Shown here: positions 42,974 to 51,025 of the stretch, in pieces
How positions within the stretch are numbered: the first letter of the stretch is position 1
Layout: every line of letters begins with the position of its first letter
Assembly (NCBI GenBank): GCA_938009235.1
Contig: CALLIK010000012.1
Coordinates: 16,079 to 80,078 of the forward strand
Direction of reading: 5' to 3'
Length of the DNA stretch: 64,000 nucleotides
Origin: an uncultured Caulobacterales bacterium
GTDB lineage: Bacteria; Pseudomonadota; Alphaproteobacteria; Caulobacterales; Maricaulaceae
Position numbers and translations under genes: made by a program
Notes under the pieces: generated by a model
Seen by the model: only the letters and a program-made list of their open reading frames with translations
Databases searched by the model: none
Told to the model about the DNA's origin: nothing

Positions 42974-44860
42974 ATGTCCATTCGAAATTTATGTGCGTCC
43001 GCAGCGCTTGCATTCGCGTTAACTGGTGCGGCGATGACACCTGTTTTTGCAGCAGATGATCACATAATCAATATGCAAGATGTCGACATCAAGGCTTTCA
43101 TTGAGAATGTTGGTATTGTTACCAGACGTACGTTTGTCATTGACCCTCGTGTAAATGGGAAGGTCAATATTGTCTCAGAGAAACCGCTCAATGACACGCA
43201 GGTGTTCGCCGTCTTCAAAGAGGTTCTGCGGGTTCATGGATATACTGTTATCCGGTCCCCAAATGGAGAATACCGAGTCACATTGTTGCAGGGCGCGGCG
43301 CAAGATGCACCGTTTTCCGAGACAGGTACGGGCATTTATGGGCAGTTCGCAACAACCATTCTCCGGGTGCCAGACGGTCAAGCCGCGGCAGCCGCACGTC
43401 TCATTAAACCAGTAATGCATAGTCAGGGGCAAGTGTCTGCTAACCCTGATGGAAGTATCATTGTTGTCACTGACTTCGCAGAAAACTTACGCAAGGCTCG
43501 CGAAATTGTTGCCGCTATGGGTGAGGGTGGAAATGTACGTGAGACTATTCAGCTGAGCCAGCTCTCAGTTTTGGATGCGCAGGAGGCTCTGAAGCAACTG
43601 GGCGGTACGAAGGCACCATATAAAGTTGTGGCGTTAGAGAAGGCAAACAGCTTAATCATCGAGGGCTCAGCAAGTGAGGTGTCTAAACTCCGTGAACTGC
43701 TTGCGAGCATGGATGTGGGAAGCCTCGCGCCGCGCGGCGCTGTGTCGGTTATACCTTTACGCTTCGCAGATGGCGAAGGGTTGAATGAATTGCTTCAGCA
43801 ACTATTGCCGACTTATGTGATCGAAGGACAACCTACACCGACTGTTGCTTATGATTCTGGGTCTAATACGCTTGTCATCAGTGCGTCAGGTGAAGTGCAG
43901 GCTGACCTTGAGCAAATTATTCGTCGACTGGATCAACGTCGTCCACAGGTTTTAGTCGAAGCCATCATTGTAGAAATTTCGGATAATGCCGCCAAGGAAC
44001 TGGGGGTTCAATTTGCCTTAAGCGGTATCAATGGCTCCACAATTCCTTTGTTGGCCACGAACTTTTCTCGCCAAGCTGGGAACGTTGTAAGTATATTAGG
44101 TGCTATTGGTGCAGATGATGTGGGCTTGAGCGATGATTCACAAACCACGTTTGAGACGGCTGCGATATCGACCTTAGCTGGGATTGATGGTGGTGCATTT
44201 GGTATTGGCGGTAGCAGCAATGATACTTTGTTCGGCTTGATAATCAATGCGCTGGAAACGGATGAAGACAGTAATATCCTATCAACGCCTTTCGTGACGA
44301 CGCTTGATAATGTTCCTGCAACTTTCCTTGTTGGACAAGAAATTCCAATTACAACGGGTTCCAGCACGAGTGATACGCTTGGGGTGTTCTCGACGTTTGA
44401 ACGACAAGAAGTCGGTATTCAACTAGATGTTTTACCACAAATATCTGATGGTGATGTCGTACGTCTGGAGATCGAACAAATCGTATCATCTATTGCAGGT
44501 GTTTTAACGTCGGAAGCGGGCGACTTTGTTTTGAACAAGCGTGAAATCACAACAACAGTTCTAGCGAATGATGGTGAAATTATTGTTTTGGGCGGTCTGG
44601 TTCAAGACGACGAACAACTCACCGCATCTAAAGTTCCAATTTTGGGAGATATACCTATCGCAGGAAAACTCTTTAGGTCCAAAGGGACAACCCGCAATAA
44701 GACGAATTTGATGGTATTTATACGACCAACAATTATTCGCAATGCATCTGATGCACGGTCTGCAACCCAACAACGATTGGACCATATGCGCACTCAAGAC
44801 ATGAACTTAAGTGGACGAACCGAGTCTAAAATTGACACCTTTCTCGCGCCTTCACGTTAG
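42974..44860 (+). CDS. gspD: Type II secretion system secretin
   Basis: A 628-residue outer-membrane secretin. It has a signal peptide (cleavage after VFA), an N0 domain (INMQDVDIKAFIENVG), N1-N3 repeats (for example LSVLDAQEALKQLGG and IPLRFADGEGLNELLQQLL) and a C-terminal secretin pore with PQVLVEAIIVEIS, and VPILGDIPIAGKLFR near the end. It forms the pore through which folded exoproteins leave the periplasm. It is transcribed with gspC and gspN. The motor and pseudopilin genes (gspE to gspM) are not in the window. Confidence 0.95.
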   Translation: MSIRNLCASAALAFALTGAAMTPVFAADDHIINMQDVDIKAFIENVGIVTRRTFVIDPRVNGKVNIVSEKPLNDTQVFAVFKEVLRVHGYTVIRSPNGEYRVTLLQGAAQDAPFSETGTGIYGQFATTILRVPDGQAAAAARLIKPVMHSQGQVSANPDGSIIVVTDFAENLRKAREIVAAMGEGGNVRETIQLSQLSVLDAQEALKQLGGTKAPYKVVALEKANSLIIEGSASEVSKLRELLASMDVGSLAPRGAVSVIPLRFADGEGLNELLQQLLPTYVIEGQPTPTVAYDSGSNTLVISASGEVQADLEQIIRRLDQRRPQVLVEAIIVEISDNAAKELGVQFALSGINGSTIPLLATNFSRQAGNVVSILGAIGADDVGLSDDSQTTFETAAISTLAGIDGGAFGIGGSSNDTLFGLIINALETDEDSNILSTPFVTTLDNVPATFLVGQEIPITTGSSTSDTLGVFSTFERQEVGIQLDVLPQISDGDVVRLEIEQIVSSIAGVLTSEAGDFVLNKREITTTVLANDGEIIVLGGLVQDDEQLTASKVPILGDIPIAGKLFRSKGTTRNKTNLMVFIRPTIIRNASDARSATQQRLDHMRTQDMNLSGRTESKIDTFLAPSR

Positions 44861-44865
44861 TTCTT

Positions 44866-45564
44866 ATGAAACGCTGGATATTACCCGCTGTTGTGGCGGG
44901 ATTGGCAGCGGGGGTGGCTGCGTTACCTTTGGATTGGATCGCCCCTTTTGCTGTACCGTCGGATATGCAAGCGAACGCGCCTGATCTAGAGTTTCATGGA
45001 ACCATTTGGGACGGCCGCGTTACAGGGATACCTGTTTTTGAGGCCTCAAACTTTAAGGTATCACCATTTGCACGACGCGTAGACGTTCAGGCGGGCGATG
45101 GACAAAACTTTTTCACAGGGCGGGTTACACCTTCATCAGTGCATGATGTTCAATTTTGGGCTGATCTCAGTACATTTCCCTTCACAGACGGTCGCCTGCA
45201 AGGCCTAAAAGGTGATGTGTCCTTTACCTTGTCTGAAGTGAGTTACGACAAATCTGGTTGCGCGTCGGCGATAGGCGACATGCGCACCGATGTCTTGCAG
45301 CGCAATGGCGGGGCGATCCAATGGACTGGGCCAGAGTTAACAGGGCCTATTCGATGTGAAGGCGGGAGTATAATCGCTGATTTGTCTGGTCGGGATACGG
45401 AGCAGGTCATATCTGCGTTGATCCGACTTGTGCCAAATGGAAGTTATAGGGCTGACATTACGGTTCGAACGGAACGCGGTGAAGCAGACGTCGTTTTACC
45501 TTTGTTTGGTTTTTCGCGTGCGGGCGGTGATTTCAAGCTGACAGAGCAGGGGCGTTGGCGCTAA
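44866..45564 (+). CDS. gspN: Type II secretion system protein N
   Basis: A 232-residue protein with one N-terminal membrane helix (residues 5-25) and a periplasmic domain rich in beta strands, including the LEFHGTIWDGRVTGIPV segment typical of GspN. It starts 5 bases after gspD. GspN is an accessory part of some type II systems, and its exact role is unclear. The last part has a Cys pair (Cys131 and Cys159) that may form a disulfide. Confidence 0.82.
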   Translation: MKRWILPAVVAGLAAGVAALPLDWIAPFAVPSDMQANAPDLEFHGTIWDGRVTGIPVFEASNFKVSPFARRVDVQAGDGQNFFTGRVTPSSVHDVQFWADLSTFPFTDGRLQGLKGDVSFTLSEVSYDKSGCASAIGDMRTDVLQRNGGAIQWTGPELTGPIRCEGGSIIADLSGRDTEQVISALIRLVPNGSYRADITVRTERGEADVVLPLFGFSRAGGDFKLTEQGRWR

Positions 45565-45573
45565 GCTAAGACC

Positions 45574-45993
45574 ATGAAGTTTATTTTACTTAGTTTTTGT
45601 TTGATGGGACTTAGCGCCTGCGCGACGTCGCCTACACCTTCATCTCCCGCGAATGTTGATCTCAAAAAAATGCAATCTGAGACGGGCGAAGTGTGTGCTC
45701 TTTATGGATGGACGACAGATAATTCGCGAGATTTTGTATTCTATTCTGACGAAACAACCGCGCGCTATGACTCTGTTTTAGGTCCCGTAAATTTAAGTGC
45801 TCAGAGCGCATTCCCATCTCTAAAGTATTTGGACCCGTCTGGAGACCTCGTTGAACTTCGATTGGGCGAGGGAGAGTCTATGGACGGCGGTAAACGCTAT
45901 CCTATGTCACAAATTGTTACGCAAACCGAAGAGGGTTGGGACAGATTTCATCCTGTAGCTATTGTTCAAACCTGCCTTGGAAATAAACTTTAG
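45574..45993 (+). CDS. Putative lipoprotein downstream of gspN
   Basis: A 139-residue protein of unknown function with a lipoprotein signal (lipobox LSAC, Cys16) and a mature domain with two Cys. It starts 10 bases after gspN and may be in the same transcript. This raises the possibility of a role in type II secretion, such as a pilotin-like lipoprotein, but no sequence similarity supports that. Its end overlaps the opposing prepilin peptidase gene by 4 bases. Confidence 0.65.
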   Translation: MKFILLSFCLMGLSACATSPTPSSPANVDLKKMQSETGEVCALYGWTTDNSRDFVFYSDETTARYDSVLGPVNLSAQSAFPSLKYLDPSGDLVELRLGEGESMDGGKRYPMSQIVTQTEEGWDRFHPVAIVQTCLGNKL

Positions 45994-46451
45994 GTCAAGA
46001 ATTTCAGCACGATAAATGTCAATGCAATTGCTGCTGATAGAAATGGGCCGAATGGGAGCTTTAAACTGTCTCTTTGTTCCTTGGGTCGACTTAGAATATA
46101 GAACAATGCCGTTGCACTTGCGATCAAGATGATAAAGGGGAGGGTGATTGCGCCGCACCAGGCCCCGCCGAGTGCAAGCAGTTTGGCATCTCCGCGCCCA
46201 AGGCCATCACGTTTCCGAATAATGCGATAGGCCGTCTCAACGCCCCAAAATACCGCATAACCTAAGATTGCCCCAAGGATGCAGGGATAGAGGTCAACGG
46301 ACAAAATATAGTGATAGATCAAGCCAAGCGCGATCATTGGTTTGGTTAAAATATTTGGCAAACGGAACGTCCGCCAATCAATTACGGATAACCACACTAA
46401 TGCGCCCAATAAGGCGAATGCGCCGCTCCATTCTATGACCACTAAGTTCAT
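45990..46451 (-). CDS. Short prepilin peptidase (A24 family)
   Basis: A 153-residue membrane protein with about five helices. Two aspartate motifs of the A24 aspartic prepilin peptidases are present: VIDWRTFRLPN and the GRGDAKLLALGG block. It is about half the length of GspO/PilD and lacks the N-terminal Cys-rich methyltransferase domain, like TadV/CpaA-type enzymes. Next to gspC-D-N it could process type II pseudopilins. It could equally serve Flp pili, given the TadG-like gene at 56.8 kb. It converges on the lipoprotein gene. Confidence 0.88.
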   Translation of the reverse strand: MNLVVIEWSGAFALLGALVWLSVIDWRTFRLPNILTKPMIALGLIYHYILSVDLYPCILGAILGYAVFWGVETAYRIIRKRDGLGRGDAKLLALGGAWCGAITLPFIILIASATALFYILSRPKEQRDSLKLPFGPFLSAAIALTFIVLKFLT

Positions 46452-46549
46452 ATGTTTCGCCTAACCCGTGACACCGTTCAGGTAAAATGGATTTACGAAT
46501 GGGACTGTAACCTTTAGGCGGTACATGAGCAAACGGCCAAGGCCCCCAG

Positions 46550-47899
46550 ATGAGTAAACCCGACTCACATCTCGAAGATGATACGCCTATTCAGGACGCT
46601 CTTGCGCTGAATGATGAAGTTTTGTTGTCTGAAATACTGGCCCGCCTTCATCCTGCGGATGTTTCGGATGAGTTAGAACAGCTGTCCTCTGAAGAACGCG
46701 AAGACCTGATTGCGCGCGCGCCAGAGGTAATCTCTGGTGAGGTTTTGGCGGAGCTAGAAGATGATGTTGTTGAAGACATTCTTCCATTTTTGGATGCTGA
46801 CCGTATTGCCGATGCGTTGTCTGATATGGAGAATGATGATGCGACTCAAATTTTGGAAGAGATGGTTGAGTCGCAACGCGATGAAGTGTTGGATGCCGCT
46901 GACCCTTTAGATCGTGCAGGATATGAAGAAAGTCTGGCCTTTGATGAGGAGACAATCGGTCGCCTCATGCAGCGCCAATTTGTGGCGACGCCAGAATTTT
47001 GGAGCGTGGGTGATGCCATTGATCATATGCGCGAGACGGGCGAGGATTTGCCTGACTTGTTCTTCAACGTCTATGTCATCGATACAGCCTTCAAACCAAT
47101 AGGCTATGTTCCCGTCAGTCAGTTGATGCGGGCGCAGCGCTCGGTGCGAATTTCAGATTTAATGCTCGATACAATTATCACCATCCCACAGGACACAGAC
47201 CAAGAAGAAGCTGCCTATCAGTTTGAGAAATACAATCTGATTTCCGCTCCGGTCGTGAATGCGGATGGTCGCCTCGTCGGCATGATGACCGTTGATGATA
47301 TTATCGAAATTATTCAAGATGAGAACAAAGAAGATATTTTGGCTTTGGCGGGTGTATCGGATGCGGGGCTTGCGGATACCGCCGTTGAAACTGTTCGTGC
47401 GCGCGCGCCTTGGCTCTTTATCAATCTTCTTACCGCCGTTTTTGCGAGTCTCGTGATCGCGCGTTTTGACTATGCTATTACTGAAATTGTGGCACTCGCT
47501 GTCCTGATGCCGATTGTTGCAAGCATGGGCGGGAATGCAGGTACGCAAGCTCTAACCGTTGCAGTGCGGGCGTTGGCGGAGCGTGAGCTTACAACGCAGT
47601 CGGCTTGGCGCGCAATTCGTAGGGAAATGTTGGCCGCTTTGATTATAGGCGTTATCTTTGCAGTCGTACTGGCGTTGATTACCTATATTTGGTTTGGGGA
47701 TCGTCAGTTAGCATTTGTTGCGTTTATTGCCATGATTGTGAACCATATTTTTGCTGGATTAGCCGGTATTACCGTGCCGCTAGGCTTGAAACGTGCGGGC
47801 GCAGACCCAGCCGTGAGTTCTTCCGTTTTTGTGACGACAGTCACTGACGTCGTTGGATTTTTCTCATTCTTGGGCACGGCGGTTCTTATTCTTCTCTAA
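46550..47899 (+). CDS. mgtE: Magnesium transporter MgtE
   Basis: A 449-residue MgtE channel. Residues 15-125 form the acidic superhelical N-domain (LARLHPADVSDELEQLSSEE). Residues 130-255 hold two CBS domains (IGRLMQRQFVA and ISAPVVNADGRLVGMMTVDD). Residues 275-449 carry the five helices with the pore segment PIVASMGGNAGTQALTV. The cytosolic domains close the pore when magnesium is plentiful. It stands alone; no M-box-like leader is apparent in the 98 bases upstream. Confidence 0.95.
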   Translation: MSKPDSHLEDDTPIQDALALNDEVLLSEILARLHPADVSDELEQLSSEEREDLIARAPEVISGEVLAELEDDVVEDILPFLDADRIADALSDMENDDATQILEEMVESQRDEVLDAADPLDRAGYEESLAFDEETIGRLMQRQFVATPEFWSVGDAIDHMRETGEDLPDLFFNVYVIDTAFKPIGYVPVSQLMRAQRSVRISDLMLDTIITIPQDTDQEEAAYQFEKYNLISAPVVNADGRLVGMMTVDDIIEIIQDENKEDILALAGVSDAGLADTAVETVRARAPWLFINLLTAVFASLVIARFDYAITEIVALAVLMPIVASMGGNAGTQALTVAVRALAERELTTQSAWRAIRREMLAALIIGVIFAVVLALITYIWFGDRQLAFVAFIAMIVNHIFAGLAGITVPLGLKRAGADPAVSSSVFVTTVTDVVGFFSFLGTAVLILL

Positions 47900-48016
47900 A
47901 ATTAACTGATAATATTCACCTTCAATATTTATTTGAGGGCGATCTCGGCTCGAAGATTGCAAAGTGACACCCAACTCATTCGGGTTTTGTCCGAATTGTA
48001 TTTATTTGGGACTATT

Positions 48017-49408
48017 ATGAGCCAGAACCTCACAAATTCCGCATTTAAAGTTTCGGACATCGGCGTCAAACTCATCAAGGCATTTGAGGGGTATCGCCCC
48101 GTTGATCGAGAACTTGTGACGGGCCAACGTATCGTAGGATATGGGCATCGCCTGTATTCGAATGACGCTGTTATGATGAGTAAGGTGGAGGCTGAGGACA
48201 CTCTACTTGCGGATCTGGAGCCTTTCGAGGATATGATCAATTCAGAAGTCCATGCGCCAATCACGCAAAGTCAATTTGATGCTCTATGTTCATTTGCCTT
48301 TAACATTGGCCCTAGAGCATTCTTAACCAGTGATACATTACGAGCTTTGAATAATGGACGTCCTTTGGATGCGGCCAATGGTTTGGATGTATGGCGAAAA
48401 TCTGAAATTGCAGGTAACGTCTATGTTGTTGATGCGCTCATGCGTCGCCGTACCGCAGAAAAGGCATTGTTCCTAAGAACTGAACGAGAGCTTCCAGCTG
48501 GACGTGAAGATCTTCCACCTGTCAGAGATACGACGATAGCAGGCTTGTTGACAGAGGACGCTTTGCCGGTTTTCACGAATCATGATGCGAATGGTATTGT
48601 TGCAACTGCCCCGTATGATGCTGCGATGATGCCTATGCGTCGCCGTGAAGATAACCCTGTTGGGGCGTTGTTGCTTTCAGAGCTCGATATTATTCCAAGC
48701 GAAACTGATGAACCTGATGACACTATTTCGAATGAAGACGTTCTTCAGACGCTTCCTGATGAAGGCGCTGATGTCGATACGAGCGACGATGTAGTGGTGG
48801 ATGAAGGCATTGCAACACAGCTTAGACACTCTCCAATCGCTGCGGCTGCGACAGATATTTTAGCCAGATTAGATGCTCTTATTGAGGATGCTGATGCTGA
48901 TGCTGATGCTGAGTTTGAGGACGATGATTCGGATTGGCCAGAAAGCTTAATCACAGCCGAACTTGATGAAGAGGAGATGTCTAACATATCTGGCCTCGGT
49001 GATACAGGGAGTGAAAAATTGGGTGCTGAAGTTACTCCATTAAATCAGAAATTTTCGCTCTCTGAAGATGACGCACCTGACGTTAAAAACCCAATCGTTG
49101 TCATTGACGAGCTGGCACAAGATGACGCCTTTCGTGTACGAACTGACTCCGCTGCAAAATATATCCAATCTAGTACGCCTGTTCGCGAGGTGGTCACTCA
49201 TAAATCAACAGATAGTGTATTAGGGCTGTGGGTGCCTGTAATTCTCGGCTCCTTGCTCGTTGGACCCGCAAGTATAATTATGATTCGTGACTCAGAAAAA
49301 CTGTTAGGGGATTGGGGGCCGATAATTGCTTTCACAGGATTTGTCATTGGAGTGGGCTTGATTTTAGCGGGCGTTTACGCGGCATTAAGGATGAATTCGG
49401 ATAATTGA
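48017..49408 (+). CDS. GH24-like lysozyme-domain protein with acidic linker and C-terminal membrane tail
   Basis: A 463-residue protein. Residues 12-170 match phage-type lysozymes (GH24): LIKAFEGYRP with the catalytic Glu24, IVGYGHRLYS, and FDALCSFAFNIGPRAF. The Thr that normally precedes IGYGH in the E-D-T triad is replaced (RIVGYGH). Residues 200-390 are a long, very acidic, low-complexity region with a DADADADA run. Two hydrophobic helices close the protein (about 405-428 and 435-458). There is no N-terminal signal, so the topology of the lysozyme domain is unclear. The ATG at 48017 is used; a frame extension to 47933 has no family support. Confidence 0.82.
   Translation: MSQNLTNSAFKVSDIGVKLIKAFEGYRPVDRELVTGQRIVGYGHRLYSNDAVMMSKVEAEDTLLADLEPFEDMINSEVHAPITQSQFDALCSFAFNIGPRAFLTSDTLRALNNGRPLDAANGLDVWRKSEIAGNVYVVDALMRRRTAEKALFLRTERELPAGREDLPPVRDTTIAGLLTEDALPVFTNHDANGIVATAPYDAAMMPMRRREDNPVGALLLSELDIIPSETDEPDDTISNEDVLQTLPDEGADVDTSDDVVVDEGIATQLRHSPIAAAATDILARLDALIEDADADADAEFEDDDSDWPESLITAELDEEEMSNISGLGDTGSEKLGAEVTPLNQKFSLSEDDAPDVKNPIVVIDELAQDDAFRVRTDSAAKYIQSSTPVREVVTHKSTDSVLGLWVPVILGSLLVGPASIIMIRDSEKLLGDWGPIIAFTGFVIGVGLILAGVYAALRMNSDN
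48886..48911 (+). repeat. GATGCT hexanucleotide tract
   Basis: About four tandem GATGCT units within the lysozyme-domain gene encode the Asp-Ala run of the acidic linker. The unit is a multiple of three, so length changes would not break the frame. Confidence 0.7.
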
Positions 49409-49482
49409 AGCCCATCAAGAACTTAGAAATGCTTTGCCTGTAATGGAGTTTTGAAATTTTATTGCCCCTTTTGGAACGTCCT

Positions 49483-50484
49483 ATGTTAAACGAAAACACA
49501 ACACATCACCATGAAGACCAGCCGGAAACTGGCGGCGACCCTTCAGTCTTGCGTATGATTCCAGATTGGACAGATGCTAACACGGCCGCATTCCAGAAAG
49601 AAATCATGTCTTTTCGTCATGGTTTAGCAGAAACAGGTTTGTTCACAGATGAGGCCCTGATTGATCTATTGGAACGTCATCCTACAGAAAAATTAGATGT
49701 TTGCACGATGAGTGATCCTGATCACCCTGTCTATCCTAATAAATTTCGTACAGGCGATTTCCGAGATGTTTCGGGTAAGGTTCTTTTGGAGGCTGTAAAG
49801 GCTGGGTGTGTTTGGGTTAACCTTCGCGAAGCTATGAATGTGAATCCTGACTATAAAATTGTCTTGGATGAAATGTATGGCTCATTATCTAAGAAGACGG
49901 GTAACCTTACATTCAATCCAAAAGGTGGGATTTTAATTTCCTCGCCTGTGGCTAAAGTACCTTATCATTTTGATAAAACAGAAACAATTCTTTGGCACGT
50001 TCGAGGTAAAAAACGGATGTATATCTATCCGTTAACTCAGAAATTCATCTCTGATACGGCCTATGAGAACACCATAACTAACTATATGTCAGATGACCTT
50101 CCTTATGATGCTTCTTTTGATGCTCATGCTGAAGCTATTGATATTCCAGAAGGTGCCGCTTTAATGTGGCCTTTAAATTCGCCACATCGTGTGGATAACC
50201 GGACGTTTTGTGTGTCTGTTACGACAGAATATTCAACGCGTGAATCGGCTATGAAAAACGCAGCAATGGTTACGAATGCAACGCTGCGCCATCATTTAGG
50301 TCTGAAACCGTCGTATGAAAAAGATGGAAATCTGACACGAAAAGTGAAGTCTGTTGCAGGGCGCGTCCTTCGCAAAACACCTATTGTACCGGACAATGCT
50401 GAAACTGACTTGGTGACGTTCCGCATCGATGAGACGTCGGATAATTATATGACCGATGTAGAGCCATTTCCACGCACGTTCTAG
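49483..50484 (+). CDS. Cupin/JmjC-like domain protein
   Basis: A 333-residue protein with a double-stranded beta-helix core. The iron ligands of a JmjC-type oxygenase can be placed: YHFD gives His162 and Asp164, and SPHRVDN gives His235. WHVRGKKRMYIYP between them is like the usual Lys-containing strand. This suggests an Fe(II)/2-oxoglutarate-dependent hydroxylase, but the substrate is unknown. The ATG at 49483 follows GGAACGTCCT; a TTG at 49462 is less likely. DUF1489 follows after 33 bases in the same direction. Confidence 0.75.
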   Translation: MLNENTTHHHEDQPETGGDPSVLRMIPDWTDANTAAFQKEIMSFRHGLAETGLFTDEALIDLLERHPTEKLDVCTMSDPDHPVYPNKFRTGDFRDVSGKVLLEAVKAGCVWVNLREAMNVNPDYKIVLDEMYGSLSKKTGNLTFNPKGGILISSPVAKVPYHFDKTETILWHVRGKKRMYIYPLTQKFISDTAYENTITNYMSDDLPYDASFDAHAEAIDIPEGAALMWPLNSPHRVDNRTFCVSVTTEYSTRESAMKNAAMVTNATLRHHLGLKPSYEKDGNLTRKVKSVAGRVLRKTPIVPDNAETDLVTFRIDETSDNYMTDVEPFPRTF

Positions 50485-50517
50485 TAATATGTCAATCTGC
50501 GCTCTACAGGGGCGTGG

Positions 50518-50949
50518 ATGACAGTGAATTTACAAAAACTATCGGTTGGATCCGAGTCGATCCAAACTCTTATTGATTGGCAAACACACGTCGTTGCACG
50601 GCGTGTGGCCGCAGGTCAGTCTGCGCATCATGTCCATGTCACGCGCATGTTTCCAAAGCGCCGAGATGAGTTACTTGAAGGTGGCTCAATCTATTGGGTT
50701 ATCAAAGGTAATATCATCTGTCGTAACAGGATCGTTGATCTTGAAGAGACGACGAAGCAAGGGCGTAGAGCTTGTGCTATCCTGATGGACCCTGAGCTTA
50801 TACCCGTCTTGCCTGTTCCAAGGCGCGCCTTTCAAGGATGGCGCTACCTTCAAGCTGGCGATGCGCCTGCTGACCTCACGGGGGCACAAAGCGGAGATGA
50901 CCTTCCGCCAGACTTTAGAGCCAAACTCATTGAGTTGGGCGCTTGGTGA
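50518..50949 (+). CDS. DUF1489 family protein
   Basis: A 143-residue protein of DUF1489, a family largely limited to alphaproteobacteria. The blocks HVTRMFPKRRDELLEGGSIY, WVIKGNIICR and PRRAFQGWRYL are characteristic. Its function is unknown. It is a useful lineage marker. A bidirectional terminator separates it from the convergent TonB receptor gene. Confidence 0.9.
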   Translation: MTVNLQKLSVGSESIQTLIDWQTHVVARRVAAGQSAHHVHVTRMFPKRRDELLEGGSIYWVIKGNIICRNRIVDLEETTKQGRRACAILMDPELIPVLPVPRRAFQGWRYLQAGDAPADLTGAQSGDDLPPDFRAKLIELGAW

Positions 50950-50971
50950 TCAAGGCAAATATATAAGACAT

Positions 50972-51006
50972 AAAAAAAGCCCCGAACTAATGGTCGGGGC
51001 TTTCTT
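50972..51006. terminator. Bidirectional terminator between DUF1489 and the TonB receptor gene
   Basis: An A run (50972-50978), a perfect 8-bp stem AGCCCCGA/TCGGGGCT (50978-50985 with 50994-51001) and a T-rich tail. It serves both convergent genes. Confidence 0.85.
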
Positions 51007-51025
51007 ATTTTGATGTCGTTTAGAC

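Noticed and set aside
46452..46549. M-box magnesium riboswitch before mgtE
   Set aside because: The 98-base gap is too short and shows no M-box-like helices.
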